A DNA stretch of 45,639 bases from JBCCEJ01 sp039030335 (GCA_039030335.1 JBCCEJ010000047.1:1-45639), one strand, 5' to 3'; counted from the stretch's first letter, positions 1-8,204 are shown. Numbers and translations are program-made. Notes: generated from the sequence alone by a model not told the origin.

Positions 1-378
1 CAAACGATCGGTGAAAACCATCTCGCTATCGATACATTAACCGGTCTTGCCAATCTTGCACTGCAGCAAGGGCGGCTGAGTGAAGCAGTAGATTATGTAG
101 CAGAGAGTCTCGAGTGGATCGAAGATAACGGTGTCGATGGCATTGAGTTCCCCATACTCACGTTTCTTGTCTGTTATCAGGTGTTAACGCACCCGCAGAG
201 TCTACCGGATGCCAATGTCCCATCAGCGAACTGGGTTTTACAACAGGGAAATGCTGCAGCGGCACCTGTTCCCGAGTGTCACCTACCACTACAACAGTGG
301 CGGCGATCCGGAGCACATTCCGGACCTGACGCACGCCGACCTCGTCGCGTTCCACCGCAAGCACTACCACCCGAGTAA
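1..378 (+). CDS. C-terminal fragment of a TPR-containing regulator (chimeric end)
   Basis: The reading frame is open from base 1 and runs to a TAA at 376-378, so the gene begins outside the window. The first ~84 residues look like one or two tetratricopeptide helix pairs: TLTGLANLALQQGRLSEAVD followed by a second helix pair ending TFLVCYQVL. This style is typical of the TPR tails of large BTAD/adenylate-cyclase/LuxR-type regulators with an AAA ATPase. From about base 250 the frame turns into low-quality Arg/Pro-rich sequence. That part is really an out-of-frame reading of the protease gene that starts there. The first ~250 bases are visibly less GC-rich than the rest of the window. The fragment therefore looks like the tail of a foreign gene cut at ~250. 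Whether the joint is biological or an assembly artefact cannot be told from the sequence. Confidence 0.45.
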   Translation, partial: QTIGENHLAIDTLTGLANLALQQGRLSEAVDYVAESLEWIEDNGVDGIEFPILTFLVCYQVLTHPQSLPDANVPSANWVLQQGNAAAAPVPECHLPLQQWRRSGAHSGPDARRPRRVPPQALPPE

Positions 379-2644
379 TGCGGTCTTCATGACCTACGGC
401 AACTTTCCCGTAGACGGGCATCACGAGCGCTTCGAAGAACTGGCTTTATCACGGTTCGAGCAGCTCGATCACGGTCTGGCGGTACCAGACGAGCAGCGCT
501 ATCGCGCTCCGGTCAACATCGAAGCCGAGTACGCGACGGATACGGAGCTCGATGCCACCGAGTCGCACGTCGTCATGGGCTGGTTGCTCGGGCACAGCGA
601 CGATCTCGATTACATGCTCCGCGCCCAGCTGCTGTCGAGCATTCTGATGGAGCACAGCGGCTCGCCGCTCCTGCACGCGTTGGAGACCACCGAACTCGGT
701 TCGTCGCCGTCCGAGCTTTGCGGACTCGGCAACGACACTCGCGAAGCCACGTTTGTGGCAGGTCTGGAAGGGGTGGACCCGGCCAATGCGCTCGCCGTGG
801 AGACGATGATCCTCGACGTGCTGCGAGACGTGGCCGCCAACCCGGTGCCGCGCGAAGCCATCGAATCGTGCCTTCACCAACTCGAGTTGAATCAGCGCGA
901 AGTGCGCGGCGACGGCTTTCCGTTCGGACTGAGCCTGATGGTGCGCACGCTCGGTAGCGCCATGCACGGCGCCGACCCGGCCTATCTGCTCGATATGGAC
1001 GCCGCCATCGAACGCTTGCGCGAAGACTCCCAAGCCGATGGCTTCGTCGCCTCGCTGGTGCGGGAGTTATTGCTGGACAATCCGCATCGGGTGCGGTTGA
1101 CCATGAAGCCAAGCAGCGCGCTCAGTGCGCATCGAGAAGCGCGCGAGCGTGAACGCCTTGCCGAGATCCGCAGTGCGCTGACGGACAGCGATCTGGAGCG
1201 CATCAATGCTCAGGCCGACGCGCTGCGGGCTGCGCAGGACCGGCCGGACGATACCGACCTGCTGCCCTTCGTCACGATCGCCGACGTACCGACCGAGATC
1301 AAGATTCCAAGACCCGAACCGGACGCCGGCGCGCCGGGTGCTGCCGCCGTCAATCGCTACAGTGCCAGCACCAATGGTCTCGTCTACGCCCAGATCGCGG
1401 TGCCGCTGCCGGCGCTCTCCCCGGAGCACGAACGTCACCTGGCGATGCTCGGCGATCTGCTGACCGAAGTTGGCAGCGGGGCGCGCGGCTACCAGGAGAA
1501 CCAGGCCTGGCAGATGGCGCACACCGGCGGTATTGGCGCTGGCCTGATGGCCCGGTGCCAGCGTGACGACCCGGAGTTGGGGGCGCAGATCTTCGCGCTC
1601 CGTGGCAAGGCCCTGGCGCGTAACACCGATACCCTGATAGAACTGCTCGCCGACACGCTGGCCGCACCCCGGTTCGACGAGCCGGCGCGCCTGCGCGAGC
1701 TGGTCGCCCAGATGCGCGCTCACGAAGAAGCCCGGGTCACCGACATCGGACACTCGCTCGCGATGAGCGCCGCGGCCAACGGCCTGTCACCGGTCGCCAC
1801 ACTCAATGAAAGCCGCAACGGACTCACTGCGCTGAAGGCCCTGAAAGCGCTGGACGCCGACCTGAAAGACGACGCAGCGGTCGACGCCCTGGCGAGCCAG
1901 CTCACCGCGCTGGCGGAGCGCCTGGCGCAGTCTCCCCGCCAGTTCCTGGCGATCGCCGAATCAGCTCACCTGGAGCACATGACGCGGGCCTTTAACGACG
2001 TCGGGACCAACTTGCCGGCGCCGACGCCTGGCGCGCCGGCGCCGATGCCCGGTTCGGATCAGGCCAACCGCGACGTCGCCTGGCTCGTCAACTCACAGGT
2101 GAACTTCTGCGCGCGTGCGTTTCGCGCTGTACCGGTCGCTCATCCGGACGCGCCGGCGCTCATGGTCGCAGCGCTGATGATGCGCAACGATTTTCTGCAC
2201 CGGGAGGTTCGCGAAAAGGGCGGGGCCTACGGTGGGGGCGCGACTTACGACCCGAACGCCGGTTTGTTCGGTTTGTTCAGTTACCGTGACCCGCGCCTTA
2301 TCGAGACGCTCGACTCGTTCACGGCGTCGGTTGACTGGGCGGTCGAAGAAGCGGGCAACCAGCGCGCCCGGGAAGCCGCGATCCTCGGTGTGATCGGAGC
2401 GCTGGACCGTCCAGGCTCGCCAGCGGGCGAAGCGAGCGCCGCGTTCTACAACGAGCAGTTCGGTCGCGATCCGGACTTCAAGCGCAACTTCCGCGCAGCC
2501 GTGCTGGAAGTAGATGCCAATCGCTTGCGCGGCGCCGTCGAACAGCATCTCACGGCAGCCTCAGCGCGCACGGCCGTGGTTACCAGTAAGCGGGTGCTGG
2601 AGCAGTCGGGCGCGGCTGACCATTTCTTGAGCGAGACGCTGTGA
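209..2644 (+). CDS. M16 family metallopeptidase (PreP/insulinase-like), N-terminally truncated
   Basis: The protein resembles the presequence protease subgroup (M16C) of the insulinase family, zinc peptidases that degrade peptides inside a two-bowl chamber. Family members are about 970 residues; this frame gives 811. Recognisable similarity begins only at LQRHLFPSVTYHYNSGG (base ~254) and continues through HYHPSNAVFMTYGNFP, a family signature. The C-terminal half keeps the REKGGAYGGG segment, which carries the substrate-binding Arg and Tyr of M16 proteins. The HxxEH zinc motif and the downstream glutamate should lie in the missing ~150 N-terminal residues and are absent, so this product cannot be an active peptidase. 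The Met at 209 is simply the first one after an in-frame stop; Met at 251 is equally possible. No ribosome binding site is convincing. The truncation coincides with the end of the alien TPR fragment. Confidence 0.8.
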   Translation: MPMSHQRTGFYNREMLQRHLFPSVTYHYNSGGDPEHIPDLTHADLVAFHRKHYHPSNAVFMTYGNFPVDGHHERFEELALSRFEQLDHGLAVPDEQRYRAPVNIEAEYATDTELDATESHVVMGWLLGHSDDLDYMLRAQLLSSILMEHSGSPLLHALETTELGSSPSELCGLGNDTREATFVAGLEGVDPANALAVETMILDVLRDVAANPVPREAIESCLHQLELNQREVRGDGFPFGLSLMVRTLGSAMHGADPAYLLDMDAAIERLREDSQADGFVASLVRELLLDNPHRVRLTMKPSSALSAHREARERERLAEIRSALTDSDLERINAQADALRAAQDRPDDTDLLPFVTIADVPTEIKIPRPEPDAGAPGAAAVNRYSASTNGLVYAQIAVPLPALSPEHERHLAMLGDLLTEVGSGARGYQENQAWQMAHTGGIGAGLMARCQRDDPELGAQIFALRGKALARNTDTLIELLADTLAAPRFDEPARLRELVAQMRAHEEARVTDIGHSLAMSAAANGLSPVATLNESRNGLTALKALKALDADLKDDAAVDALASQLTALAERLAQSPRQFLAIAESAHLEHMTRAFNDVGTNLPAPTPGAPAPMPGSDQANRDVAWLVNSQVNFCARAFRAVPVAHPDAPALMVAALMMRNDFLHREVREKGGAYGGGATYDPNAGLFGLFSYRDPRLIETLDSFTASVDWAVEEAGNQRAREAAILGVIGALDRPGSPAGEASAAFYNEQFGRDPDFKRNFRAAVLEVDANRLRGAVEQHLTAASARTAVVTSKRVLEQSGAADHFLSETL

Positions 2645-2698
2645 TGCGCGCCAATTTCGCCAACACGCGCACAAAATGAATAAAATGATACTTGCGAC

Positions 2699-2736
2699 GA
2701 CAGACACAGGTCAGATCTGTCACTAGACTGTAGTCT
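2699..2736. repeat. two short inverted repeats upstream of the 2798 gene
   Basis: GACAGA (2699-2704) is mirrored by TCTGTC (2716-2721). Directly after it lies AGACTGTAGTCT (2725-2736), a perfect 5+5 inverted repeat with a 2-base centre. They sit 62-99 bases upstream of the likely start of the next gene, where an operator would be expected. No clear -35/-10 pair accompanies them, so an operator role is only a guess. Confidence 0.25.
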
Positions 2737-2797
2737 TCGAATGATGGCGCGATACAGGCGTCAGGCGAACAACTCAACAAGACTCCGAATCTCAGTC

Positions 2798-3874
2798 ATG
2801 GCACAAGCTGAACCGCAGGACCTAGCACTACGTGATTACGTGTCGTCGATAGGCGCGTTTTTTCTGCTGAACAAAAAGGGCAAGTTGTTGGCGCTCCGCG
2901 GTGTGCAGGTCAGTGATGACTTGTCGACCTTCCTACCCAAGGCAGCGGATGCCGACCTGACCGCCTTGTACCCGCTGGTCAAATCTATCAGCCATTCGAG
3001 CATCGTGATGTCGGTAGCCTATGGGGAAAGCCCACAGGTGCACTACCTGATGCAAGTCAATATGGGCGGCTCCAAGCAAACCCTGCGGGCACCCGGCAAG
3101 ACCATGGACATCATCACGAACTCGCTCGAAAGCGACACCTTCCCGATCATCGCGATGGCTGACCTGGAGCGCTCGGTCAAGACGGCGCGGGAAAAGGGCG
3201 GCGCTCTGAACATCCCGATTCGCGTCCTGGAGCTTCGCGGGTCTTTGCCAGAGCGCCTGCTGACCGCCATCAAGGAGATCTTCGTCGACAACGCCCGCGG
3301 CGGCCGCGACAAGGGCGAAGGTCTGCAAGACGATATCGCGCTGCTGCGTGAAACCATCCGCGATACGATTTTGTCCGACTACCTCGGCAAATGCATGTGG
3401 CTGGACAAAGAGGCGGGCCGCCTCGGCACGCTGTCGATGATCGCCGGCGAGGTACAGTTCAACACGGTCGACTCCGACGATCCGGAGCTCAGCAGTTTTC
3501 TAGTCGTGCTGGAAAAAGACCACTACGGCGAATACGTACTCGACTTCCGCGAGTTTGCGCGGGTACTGCCAAAGATCGCGAAAGACACGCCTTGGGTGGG
3601 ACCTACGCTGCACATATACAGCGAGGCGTTTCGCAAGGAGTTCGACCTGCAGGAGCACTACTCGCTCTACAACGGCTTTCGCGCACTTACCGCGCACGGC
3701 ACGCCTGTCGTCATGCTCGACGGGCAGGATCCGATGACGGAACCTTCCGAAGTGCGCTACGTGCAGGTATCGCACCGTTCCGCCAACGTGCTGCAAGGCC
3801 GGATTCTGGATGGTGACGTGCTGAACGAGGGAGTACGCGACTTCACGTCGCGCGATCTGGTCTGGAAAACCTGA
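2798..3874 (+). CDS. hypothetical cytoplasmic protein, about 358 aa
   Basis: I do not recognise this family. The protein has no signal peptide or membrane segment and is a mixed, globular alpha/beta-looking sequence. It opens with DYVSSIGAFFLLNKKGKLLALRG and has a charged middle with EKGGALNIPIRVLELRG. It ends in a region rich in aromatic and acidic residues (YGEYVLDFREFARVLPKIAK). The frame is open from 2741, but the Met at 2798 (MAQAEPQDLALRDY) is the more natural start because the 19 residues before it are basic and unstructured. It is followed without a gap by the leader of the SEL1 gene, whose ATG lies 72 bases after the stop, so the two may be co-transcribed. Codon use matches the neighbours. 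The gene is likely real; its function is unknown. Confidence 0.75.
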   Translation: MAQAEPQDLALRDYVSSIGAFFLLNKKGKLLALRGVQVSDDLSTFLPKAADADLTALYPLVKSISHSSIVMSVAYGESPQVHYLMQVNMGGSKQTLRAPGKTMDIITNSLESDTFPIIAMADLERSVKTAREKGGALNIPIRVLELRGSLPERLLTAIKEIFVDNARGGRDKGEGLQDDIALLRETIRDTILSDYLGKCMWLDKEAGRLGTLSMIAGEVQFNTVDSDDPELSSFLVVLEKDHYGEYVLDFREFARVLPKIAKDTPWVGPTLHIYSEAFRKEFDLQEHYSLYNGFRALTAHGTPVVMLDGQDPMTEPSEVRYVQVSHRSANVLQGRILDGDVLNEGVRDFTSRDLVWKT

Positions 3875-3946
3875 TTGCCGGGCGGCGAGAATAGCGCTTC
3901 GCGAACGGCGCGCTCCGGACGTCAGCCGTCGCCTCAGGAGACAGCG

Positions 3947-5455
3947 ATGCGCGCTTTTCTTCCCCTCTTCCTACTGCTCGCCAACTTCGCCGCCTTTGCC
4001 AGTACCTTCGGCGAAGGCCTTGCCGCCTACCAGCGCGGCGATTACGCCGCCGCCCGAACCGTGATCGAACCGCTCGCGAATAGCGGCGACGCGCAGGCGC
4101 AATATCTATTCGGGCGCATGTATGCGCGCGGCGATGGTGTTTTGCAGGATTTCGTCGCAGCGCACAAGTGGCTGAACCTGGCCGCGGCGCGCGGTCATCG
4201 GGATGCACGCTCGGAACGCGACCGGGTGGCGGGTCGAATGACCTCCAGCCAGATCGCCGAGGCGCAGCGCAGTGCCCGTGCCTTCCGGCCAGCATCAGCG
4301 CCGAAGTCAACGACGGCGCAGGCGACGACGGCGCCAGCCGCCAAGCGATACAACACCGGCAACGTCGTAAGGGACGTTCAGCGGATGCTGGCCGAGCTCG
4401 GATACGACCCCGGTCCGGCAGACGGCCTCATGGGGCGACGTACCCGCTCGGCCATACGCACCTACCAGCTCCATTCGGACCTGCCCGTCACGGGACAGGC
4501 GAACTCCCGGCTTCGCGAACAGCTCGCGATCGATCTCGGCTATGCCACGCCCTCCGATGATCCCGTTGCGGCGGCGACGGTTTCCCCGGGTCCCGCTCCG
4601 GTTCCCGCACCAGCGCCTGCGCCCGCCACGCCAGACCGCAACCCCATCTACAGCGGCGGCGGTACGACAACTGGGACACGGACACAGACCCGGCAGAGCA
4701 GCGCAGGCGTCGCCGAGCTCCGCGAGATCGTGGCGCGGGCGCGCCGCGACCGATCCGCCGACCGGGGCGTTCTGCGCGCCCTGGAAGAGCTGGTTGATCA
4801 ATACGACTGGCCGTGGAAACGAGTCCTGGTCGAGGACCGGTTCCGCGACGGCAATTACACTCGCCGCCCCGCCTGGCGGACGGTCGCTGGACAGTTCTGG
4901 GTTGATGGGCGTGAAGGACTGCGCACGCAGGTGGCCATCAGTGACGGAAAGAACCAGCAACAGGGGCAGGCTGACATCGGCCGTGCGCTGATCGGTGCCT
5001 TACTCGGGCAGGGGCAACGCGCGGGCGGACCGGCAGCGATCGCCCTTGCCCAGGCGATCCCGAAGAGCTTTGCCATAGAGATGGAGCTTTTGTCGGGAAC
5101 GCGCAGCGGCGGACAGATCGAATTTGGCGTCTACCGGGGCCAAAACGCCGACCGCGGTCTGCGGCTGATCTACCGGCCCGGCGCCGCGCGGACGCTCGAA
5201 CTCGTCCGCGCGAATGCGGGGCGATACGTCCAGCTTGCAGGTCATGAACAGCCTCTGGCGTTGGCGGACGGGCGCAGCCACGCGATCCTCTGGACGCGCG
5301 GAGACGACGGCCGTATGACCGTCCAGGTGGACGGCAAGCAACTGTTGCAGACAGGGCCCGTCAACCGCAAGGGCGGAGCCAGATTCGACGGCTTCTTCCT
5401 GACGAACCGCGGTGGCAACTACGGCTTGCGCAGTCTACGGGTGCTGGCGGAATAG
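3947..5455 (+). CDS. secreted SEL1-repeat / peptidoglycan-binding domain protein
   Basis: The predicted 502-residue protein begins with a clear signal peptide (MRAFLPLFLLLANFAAFAS). A SEL1/TPR-like repeat follows at about residues 20-75 (GLAAYQRGDYAAARTVIEPLA, then GDAQAQYLFGRMYARGDGV). After a low-complexity Ala/Thr linker comes a PG_binding_1-type domain at roughly 130-185 (VRDVQRMLAELGYDPGPADGLMGRRTRSAIRTYQ). A second Pro/Ala-rich linker precedes a ~250-residue C-terminal region that I do not recognise; it looks like a beta-rich lectin/laminin-G-like fold. The ATG at 3947 has a CAGGAG ribosome binding site 6 bases upstream; the frame also extends back to a TTG at 3875, but that stretch precedes the signal peptide. 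The domains suggest a periplasmic or envelope protein that contacts the cell wall. The gene is convergent with the YcgL gene, 15 bases away. Confidence 0.85.
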   Translation: MRAFLPLFLLLANFAAFASTFGEGLAAYQRGDYAAARTVIEPLANSGDAQAQYLFGRMYARGDGVLQDFVAAHKWLNLAAARGHRDARSERDRVAGRMTSSQIAEAQRSARAFRPASAPKSTTAQATTAPAAKRYNTGNVVRDVQRMLAELGYDPGPADGLMGRRTRSAIRTYQLHSDLPVTGQANSRLREQLAIDLGYATPSDDPVAAATVSPGPAPVPAPAPAPATPDRNPIYSGGGTTTGTRTQTRQSSAGVAELREIVARARRDRSADRGVLRALEELVDQYDWPWKRVLVEDRFRDGNYTRRPAWRTVAGQFWVDGREGLRTQVAISDGKNQQQGQADIGRALIGALLGQGQRAGGPAAIALAQAIPKSFAIEMELLSGTRSGGQIEFGVYRGQNADRGLRLIYRPGAARTLELVRANAGRYVQLAGHEQPLALADGRSHAILWTRGDDGRMTVQVDGKQLLQTGPVNRKGGARFDGFFLTNRGGNYGLRSLRVLAE

Positions 5456-5470
5456 CCGCGCGTCCAGACC

Positions 5471-5764
5471 TCAGTGCGTCACCTTACCGCCAACGTTTGG
5501 GCTTAGCTTCTCGAACTCGTTCGGCGGCATTTGCAAATAGAATCCGTGTGCCCGCAGATCGGCCATTACGCGGGTCGCGGACGCCCGTGCGAGCTTACGC
5601 TCCGGGTGCAGCGTCAGCTGCATGACGAGTTCAAGCGGCGCCATGGCAGCCAACAGGCCGGGCGGCACTGGTTTGGTCGCCATCTCTCCGGTCAGGTAAA
5701 GATAAGTCTCAGGCTTACGCGGGCTGCGGTAGATCCAGCAGTCGAGTTCGTCGCGGTCGCTCAT
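5471..5764 (-). CDS. YcgL domain-containing protein
   Basis: This 97-residue protein carries the YcgL core at about residues 5-80: CWIYRSPRKPETYLYL, a middle with PPGLLAAMAPLELVMQLTLHP, and the typical end VMADLRAHGFYLQMPP. YcgL proteins are small and largely uncharacterised, and occur mainly in Gammaproteobacteria, which supports the taxonomic guess. In some species ycgL sits near rnd or minC; here it does not. The ATG at 5764 is chosen because the YcgL core starts a few residues later. The frame is open further upstream to 5884, but that extension would run through the regulatory region of the divergent response-regulator gene. Confidence 0.85.
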   Translation of the reverse strand: MSDRDELDCWIYRSPRKPETYLYLTGEMATKPVPPGLLAAMAPLELVMQLTLHPERKLARASATRVMADLRAHGFYLQMPPNEFEKLSPNVGGKVTH

Positions 5765-5800
5765 TATTTGGATTCCCCAACCGAGAGCTGCGGGCGAAGT

Positions 5801-5816
5801 GTCGCCAGCTGGCGAC
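5801..5816. promoter_or_regulatory. 16-bp perfect palindrome, candidate activator site
   Basis: GTCGCCAGCTGGCGAC reads the same on both strands. It lies between the divergent YcgL and response-regulator genes. Its centre is about 110 bases upstream of the start site expected from the sigma-54 promoter at 5892-5907, a normal distance for an enhancer-type activator site. A bacterial enhancer-binding protein or an autoregulating response regulator are possible partners; this is inference. Confidence 0.45.
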
Positions 5817-5891
5817 GCTTCGGGACGGCGAAACCAGGCTTGGTTTTTGTCGCCTGTCCCCAAGTGTTTGAAATATCGTAACAATTCAAGT

Positions 5892-5907
5892 TGGCATCTG
5901 TCTTGCA
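5892..5907 (+). promoter_or_regulatory. sigma-54 (RpoN) promoter of the response-regulator gene
   Basis: TGGCATCTGTCTTGCA matches the -24/-12 consensus TGGCAC-N5-TTGCA, with exactly 10 bases between the invariant GG (5893-5894) and GC (5905-5906). Transcription would start near 5918, just ahead of the GGAGG ribosome binding site (5926-5930) and the ATG at 5940. The flanking TTGAA...TTCAA inverted repeat (about 5869-5889) may add another protein contact. Confidence 0.6.
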
Positions 5908-5939
5908 GACTTCTGGCTACAAGCTGGAGGAAACTTGTT

Positions 5940-6695
5940 ATGACCGTGAGAATTGCAATTGTCGAAGACGACCGCGAACTGGGCGCGATGTGCGCCGCGT
6001 GGCTGAACGCGGAAGGTTATACGTGCACCGTGTACGAGACGGCGAAAGCGTTTCAGAGCGCCTTCCGCAACGGTAGTTTCGACCTGGTCACGGTCGACTG
6101 GGAACTGCCGGATGCAACGGGCCTCGACGTGCTGCGTTTCATTCGCGAAACGGCCGACTGGTACGTACCGGTCATGTTTGTCACGGGCCGCGACCAGGAG
6201 CGTGACGCGATCCGATCGCTCGACGCCGGTGCCGATGACTTCATCAGCAAGCCGGCGGGCCGCGGCCTGATGATGGCACGCGTAAGGGCGCTGCTGCGAC
6301 GCGCCGTTGAAGACCGCGGCGCCCTGCAGTTCGGCGACTATCGCATCGACCGCGTGCGCCGGCAGATCACCGTTTCCGGGCGCCCGGTTGCACTGACCGA
6401 CAAAGAATTTCAGCTGGCCGACCTGCTGCTCAGCAACGCCGACCAGTTGCTGTCCCGAGACTTCCTGTTAGAGACCATCTGGGGCAATGAGACGGAGGCC
6501 GGTACGCGCACCGTCGATACGCACGCAAGCCGGGTCCGGCAGAAGCTCGGCTTCACACGTCACAACGAGTTCTGGCTGCGTCCGGTTTACGGCCGTGGAT
6601 ACCGACTGGTCAGGAAGTCGGCGGCAACGTCGTCCAGACCGGCACCGCGGATCGCGCCACTGATGGATGGGGCGGCCCGGTACGCTTCCCGGTAG
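5940..6695 (+). CDS. OmpR-family two-component response regulator (orphan)
   Basis: The 251-residue protein has an N-terminal receiver domain (1-115) with the acidic pair ED-D at 9-11, phospho-acceptor Asp53 (TVDWELPD), Thr82 and Lys104 (FISKPAG). A C-terminal winged-helix DNA-binding domain (about 130-230) follows, with ALTDKEFQLADLLLSN, TVDTHASRVRQKLG and GRGYRLV. It should bind promoter DNA when phosphorylated. No histidine kinase is adjacent, so it is an orphan here. The start has a strong GGAGG ribosome binding site 9 bases upstream. Unusually for this family, the gene has a good sigma-54 promoter with an upstream palindrome. A ~20-residue tail after the winged helix is low-complexity. 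The 3' neighbour, the rhomboid gene, is convergent. Confidence 0.92.
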   Translation: MTVRIAIVEDDRELGAMCAAWLNAEGYTCTVYETAKAFQSAFRNGSFDLVTVDWELPDATGLDVLRFIRETADWYVPVMFVTGRDQERDAIRSLDAGADDFISKPAGRGLMMARVRALLRRAVEDRGALQFGDYRIDRVRRQITVSGRPVALTDKEFQLADLLLSNADQLLSRDFLLETIWGNETEAGTRTVDTHASRVRQKLGFTRHNEFWLRPVYGRGYRLVRKSAATSSRPAPRIAPLMDGAARYASR

Positions 6696-6714
6696 GCCAA
6701 CGTCCTCGCGGCGG

Positions 6715-7263
6715 CTAGCGACGGCGCTCGAATCGTCCCATCAAAAGACCGGCCAGCAGTCCGAAGACGTGCGACTCGAACGAAACGGTCTCGGCCGGCA
6801 GCAGGCCCCAGACAAGGCCGCCGTACAACAACACGGCGGCAGCGGCCGACAGTAGCGCGGGAAATGAACGTTCGAACCAGGCCCGCGACAACAGGTATCC
6901 GAACAGGCCGAATACGAGCCCGCTCGCGCCTACATGATAGGCCGTCCGCGCAAATAGCCAGACGGCGGCGCCAGTCATTACCGTGATCCCGAGAGCGACC
7001 CGGATGAAGCGCGCACGGCCGTGGATGCTGGTCAGCCAGCCGAGCAGTAAGAGCGGCGCGCTATTGGCGATCGCATGGGAGAAGTTGGTGTGCAGCAGAG
7101 GCGCCAGCAGAATACCGGGTAGACCCTGGAGACTTCTGGGCAGGATTCCCAGGCGGTTCAGCTGGTGGCCGAGCGCCCAGTTGATGAGTTCAATTGCCCA
7201 GATGAGCGCCAGCAACGCGAGCACGACGCTCAGCCGATGGCGCAATGTCACGAGACTGCTCAA
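6715..7263 (-). CDS. rhomboid family intramembrane serine protease
   Basis: The 182-residue polytopic membrane protein has about six hydrophobic helices and the rhomboid hallmarks. These are an HTNFSHAIANS loop with Asn67, the nucleophile Ser114 in HVGASGLVFGLFGYLL, and the catalytic His165 in ESHVFGLLAG. Rhomboids cut transmembrane helices of partner proteins in the membrane. The length fits the short bacterial subgroup. The start is a TTG at 7263 or a codon shortly after. The first membrane helix is encoded inside the last ~74 bases of the upstream kinase gene, so the two genes overlap in different frames and are probably translationally coupled. The tandem arrangement suggests that kinase and protease act in one pathway. 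The neighbouring coiled-coil protein with a single C-terminal membrane helix is a conceivable substrate, by inference only. Confidence 0.88.
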   Translation of the reverse strand: MSSLVTLRHRLSVVLALLALIWAIELINWALGHQLNRLGILPRSLQGLPGILLAPLLHTNFSHAIANSAPLLLLGWLTSIHGRARFIRVALGITVMTGAAVWLFARTAYHVGASGLVFGLFGYLLSRAWFERSFPALLSAAAAVLLYGGLVWGLLPAETVSFESHVFGLLAGLLMGRFERRR

Positions 7264-8128
7264 GGTACGACCGTCCGTCTTCGGCGAGTGGCAGGTTGGT
7301 GAACCGTTGCATGGCCTTGGCCGCGCTGTCCAGGGCGTCCGCCATCATGCCGGCACTCGCGAAGCGGGCGTCAGGGTCTTTCGCCATCGACCGGCCGATC
7401 AGCGGTTGCAGCCAGTTGAGATCGTCGGGCAATTGCGGCAGCGGTGCATCCATGTGCATGCGGATCACGCGCAGCGGCGACTTGTCGCGGTAGGGCAAAC
7501 GGCCTGTCAGGGCCGTGTAGAGCGTTCCACCGAGCGCGTAGACATCGCTGCGCTGCGTCACCGGGCCGCTCAAAGCCTGTTCGGGGCACATATAGGCCGG
7601 GCTGCCGAGGATCATGCCGACCGCGGTCAGACCTACCTGCAGCCGATAGGGTTTGGCGAGCCCGAAGTCGCTCAGCATGGCGACACCATCTGTATCGAAC
7701 AGGATGTTACCCGGCTTCACGTCTCGATGGACGAGGCCACGCTCATGCGCGAAATGCAATGCGCGCGCGATGTCGGCAGTGATGGCAAGAGCGTCGACCG
7801 GCTCGAGCCCCTGCCGCACCCGGCTCTGCAAATCGCCACCGCTCGCATAGCGCATCGAGACGTAGATCTGATCACATGCGTGCCCGATACCGTACACGGG
7901 GACCAGATTCGGGTGGCGAAGCCCGGTCAGCAGACCTGCCTCGCTCAGCAGGCGCTCTACCCTATGCCCGTGTTCGGAGCTGTCTCCGTCGTTGAGCATC
8001 GAGACGGTTTTCAGCGCAACCTCGCGGCCCGTGGCAATATTGCGGGCACGATACACTCGCGACATGCCGCCGCGGCCGAGACATTCCAATAATTCGAACC
8101 CGGGGATCGACAGGTCTTCGCTGGTCAT
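7190..8128 (-). CDS. PknB-type serine/threonine protein kinase
   Basis: This soluble ~312-residue kinase has a complete Hanks-type catalytic domain: glycine loop LGRGGMSRVYRA, Lys40 in REVALKTV, HRDVKPGN with Asp136, DFGLA with Asp154, and GSPAYMCPEQ in the activation segment. About 50 residues follow the domain, with no PASTA repeats and no membrane helix, so it is cytoplasmic. It would phosphorylate Ser/Thr on partner proteins. The Met at 8128 (MTSEDLSIPGFELLE) is preferred; a Met at 8206 is in frame but would overlap the start codon of the divergent coiled-coil gene. Its 3' end overlaps the rhomboid gene. The HDOD-fused kinase 2.4 kb away shares the same kinase layout, so the two may be related by duplication. 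Confidence 0.9.
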   Translation of the reverse strand: MTSEDLSIPGFELLECLGRGGMSRVYRARNIATGREVALKTVSMLNDGDSSEHGHRVERLLSEAGLLTGLRHPNLVPVYGIGHACDQIYVSMRYASGGDLQSRVRQGLEPVDALAITADIARALHFAHERGLVHRDVKPGNILFDTDGVAMLSDFGLAKPYRLQVGLTAVGMILGSPAYMCPEQALSGPVTQRSDVYALGGTLYTALTGRLPYRDKSPLRVIRMHMDAPLPQLPDDLNWLQPLIGRSMAKDPDARFASAGMMADALDSAAKAMQRFTNLPLAEDGRSYLEQSRDIAPSAERRARVAGAHLGN

Positions 8129-8204
8129 GAGGCCACGATCGGCCGGCTCCAGTACCAGCCGGTCGCCACCATCGCTCGATTTAGATTTGCTAGGGAGCAC
8201 CGTC

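Noticed and set aside
6715..7263. Rhombosortase (GlyGly-CTERM processing) for the rhomboid gene
   Set aside because: The sequence has the general rhomboid HVGASG and SHVFG motifs and not the rhombosortase pattern. The neighbouring coiled-coil protein ends in SRRGGPAPA after its membrane helix, not in a GlyGly-CTERM tail.
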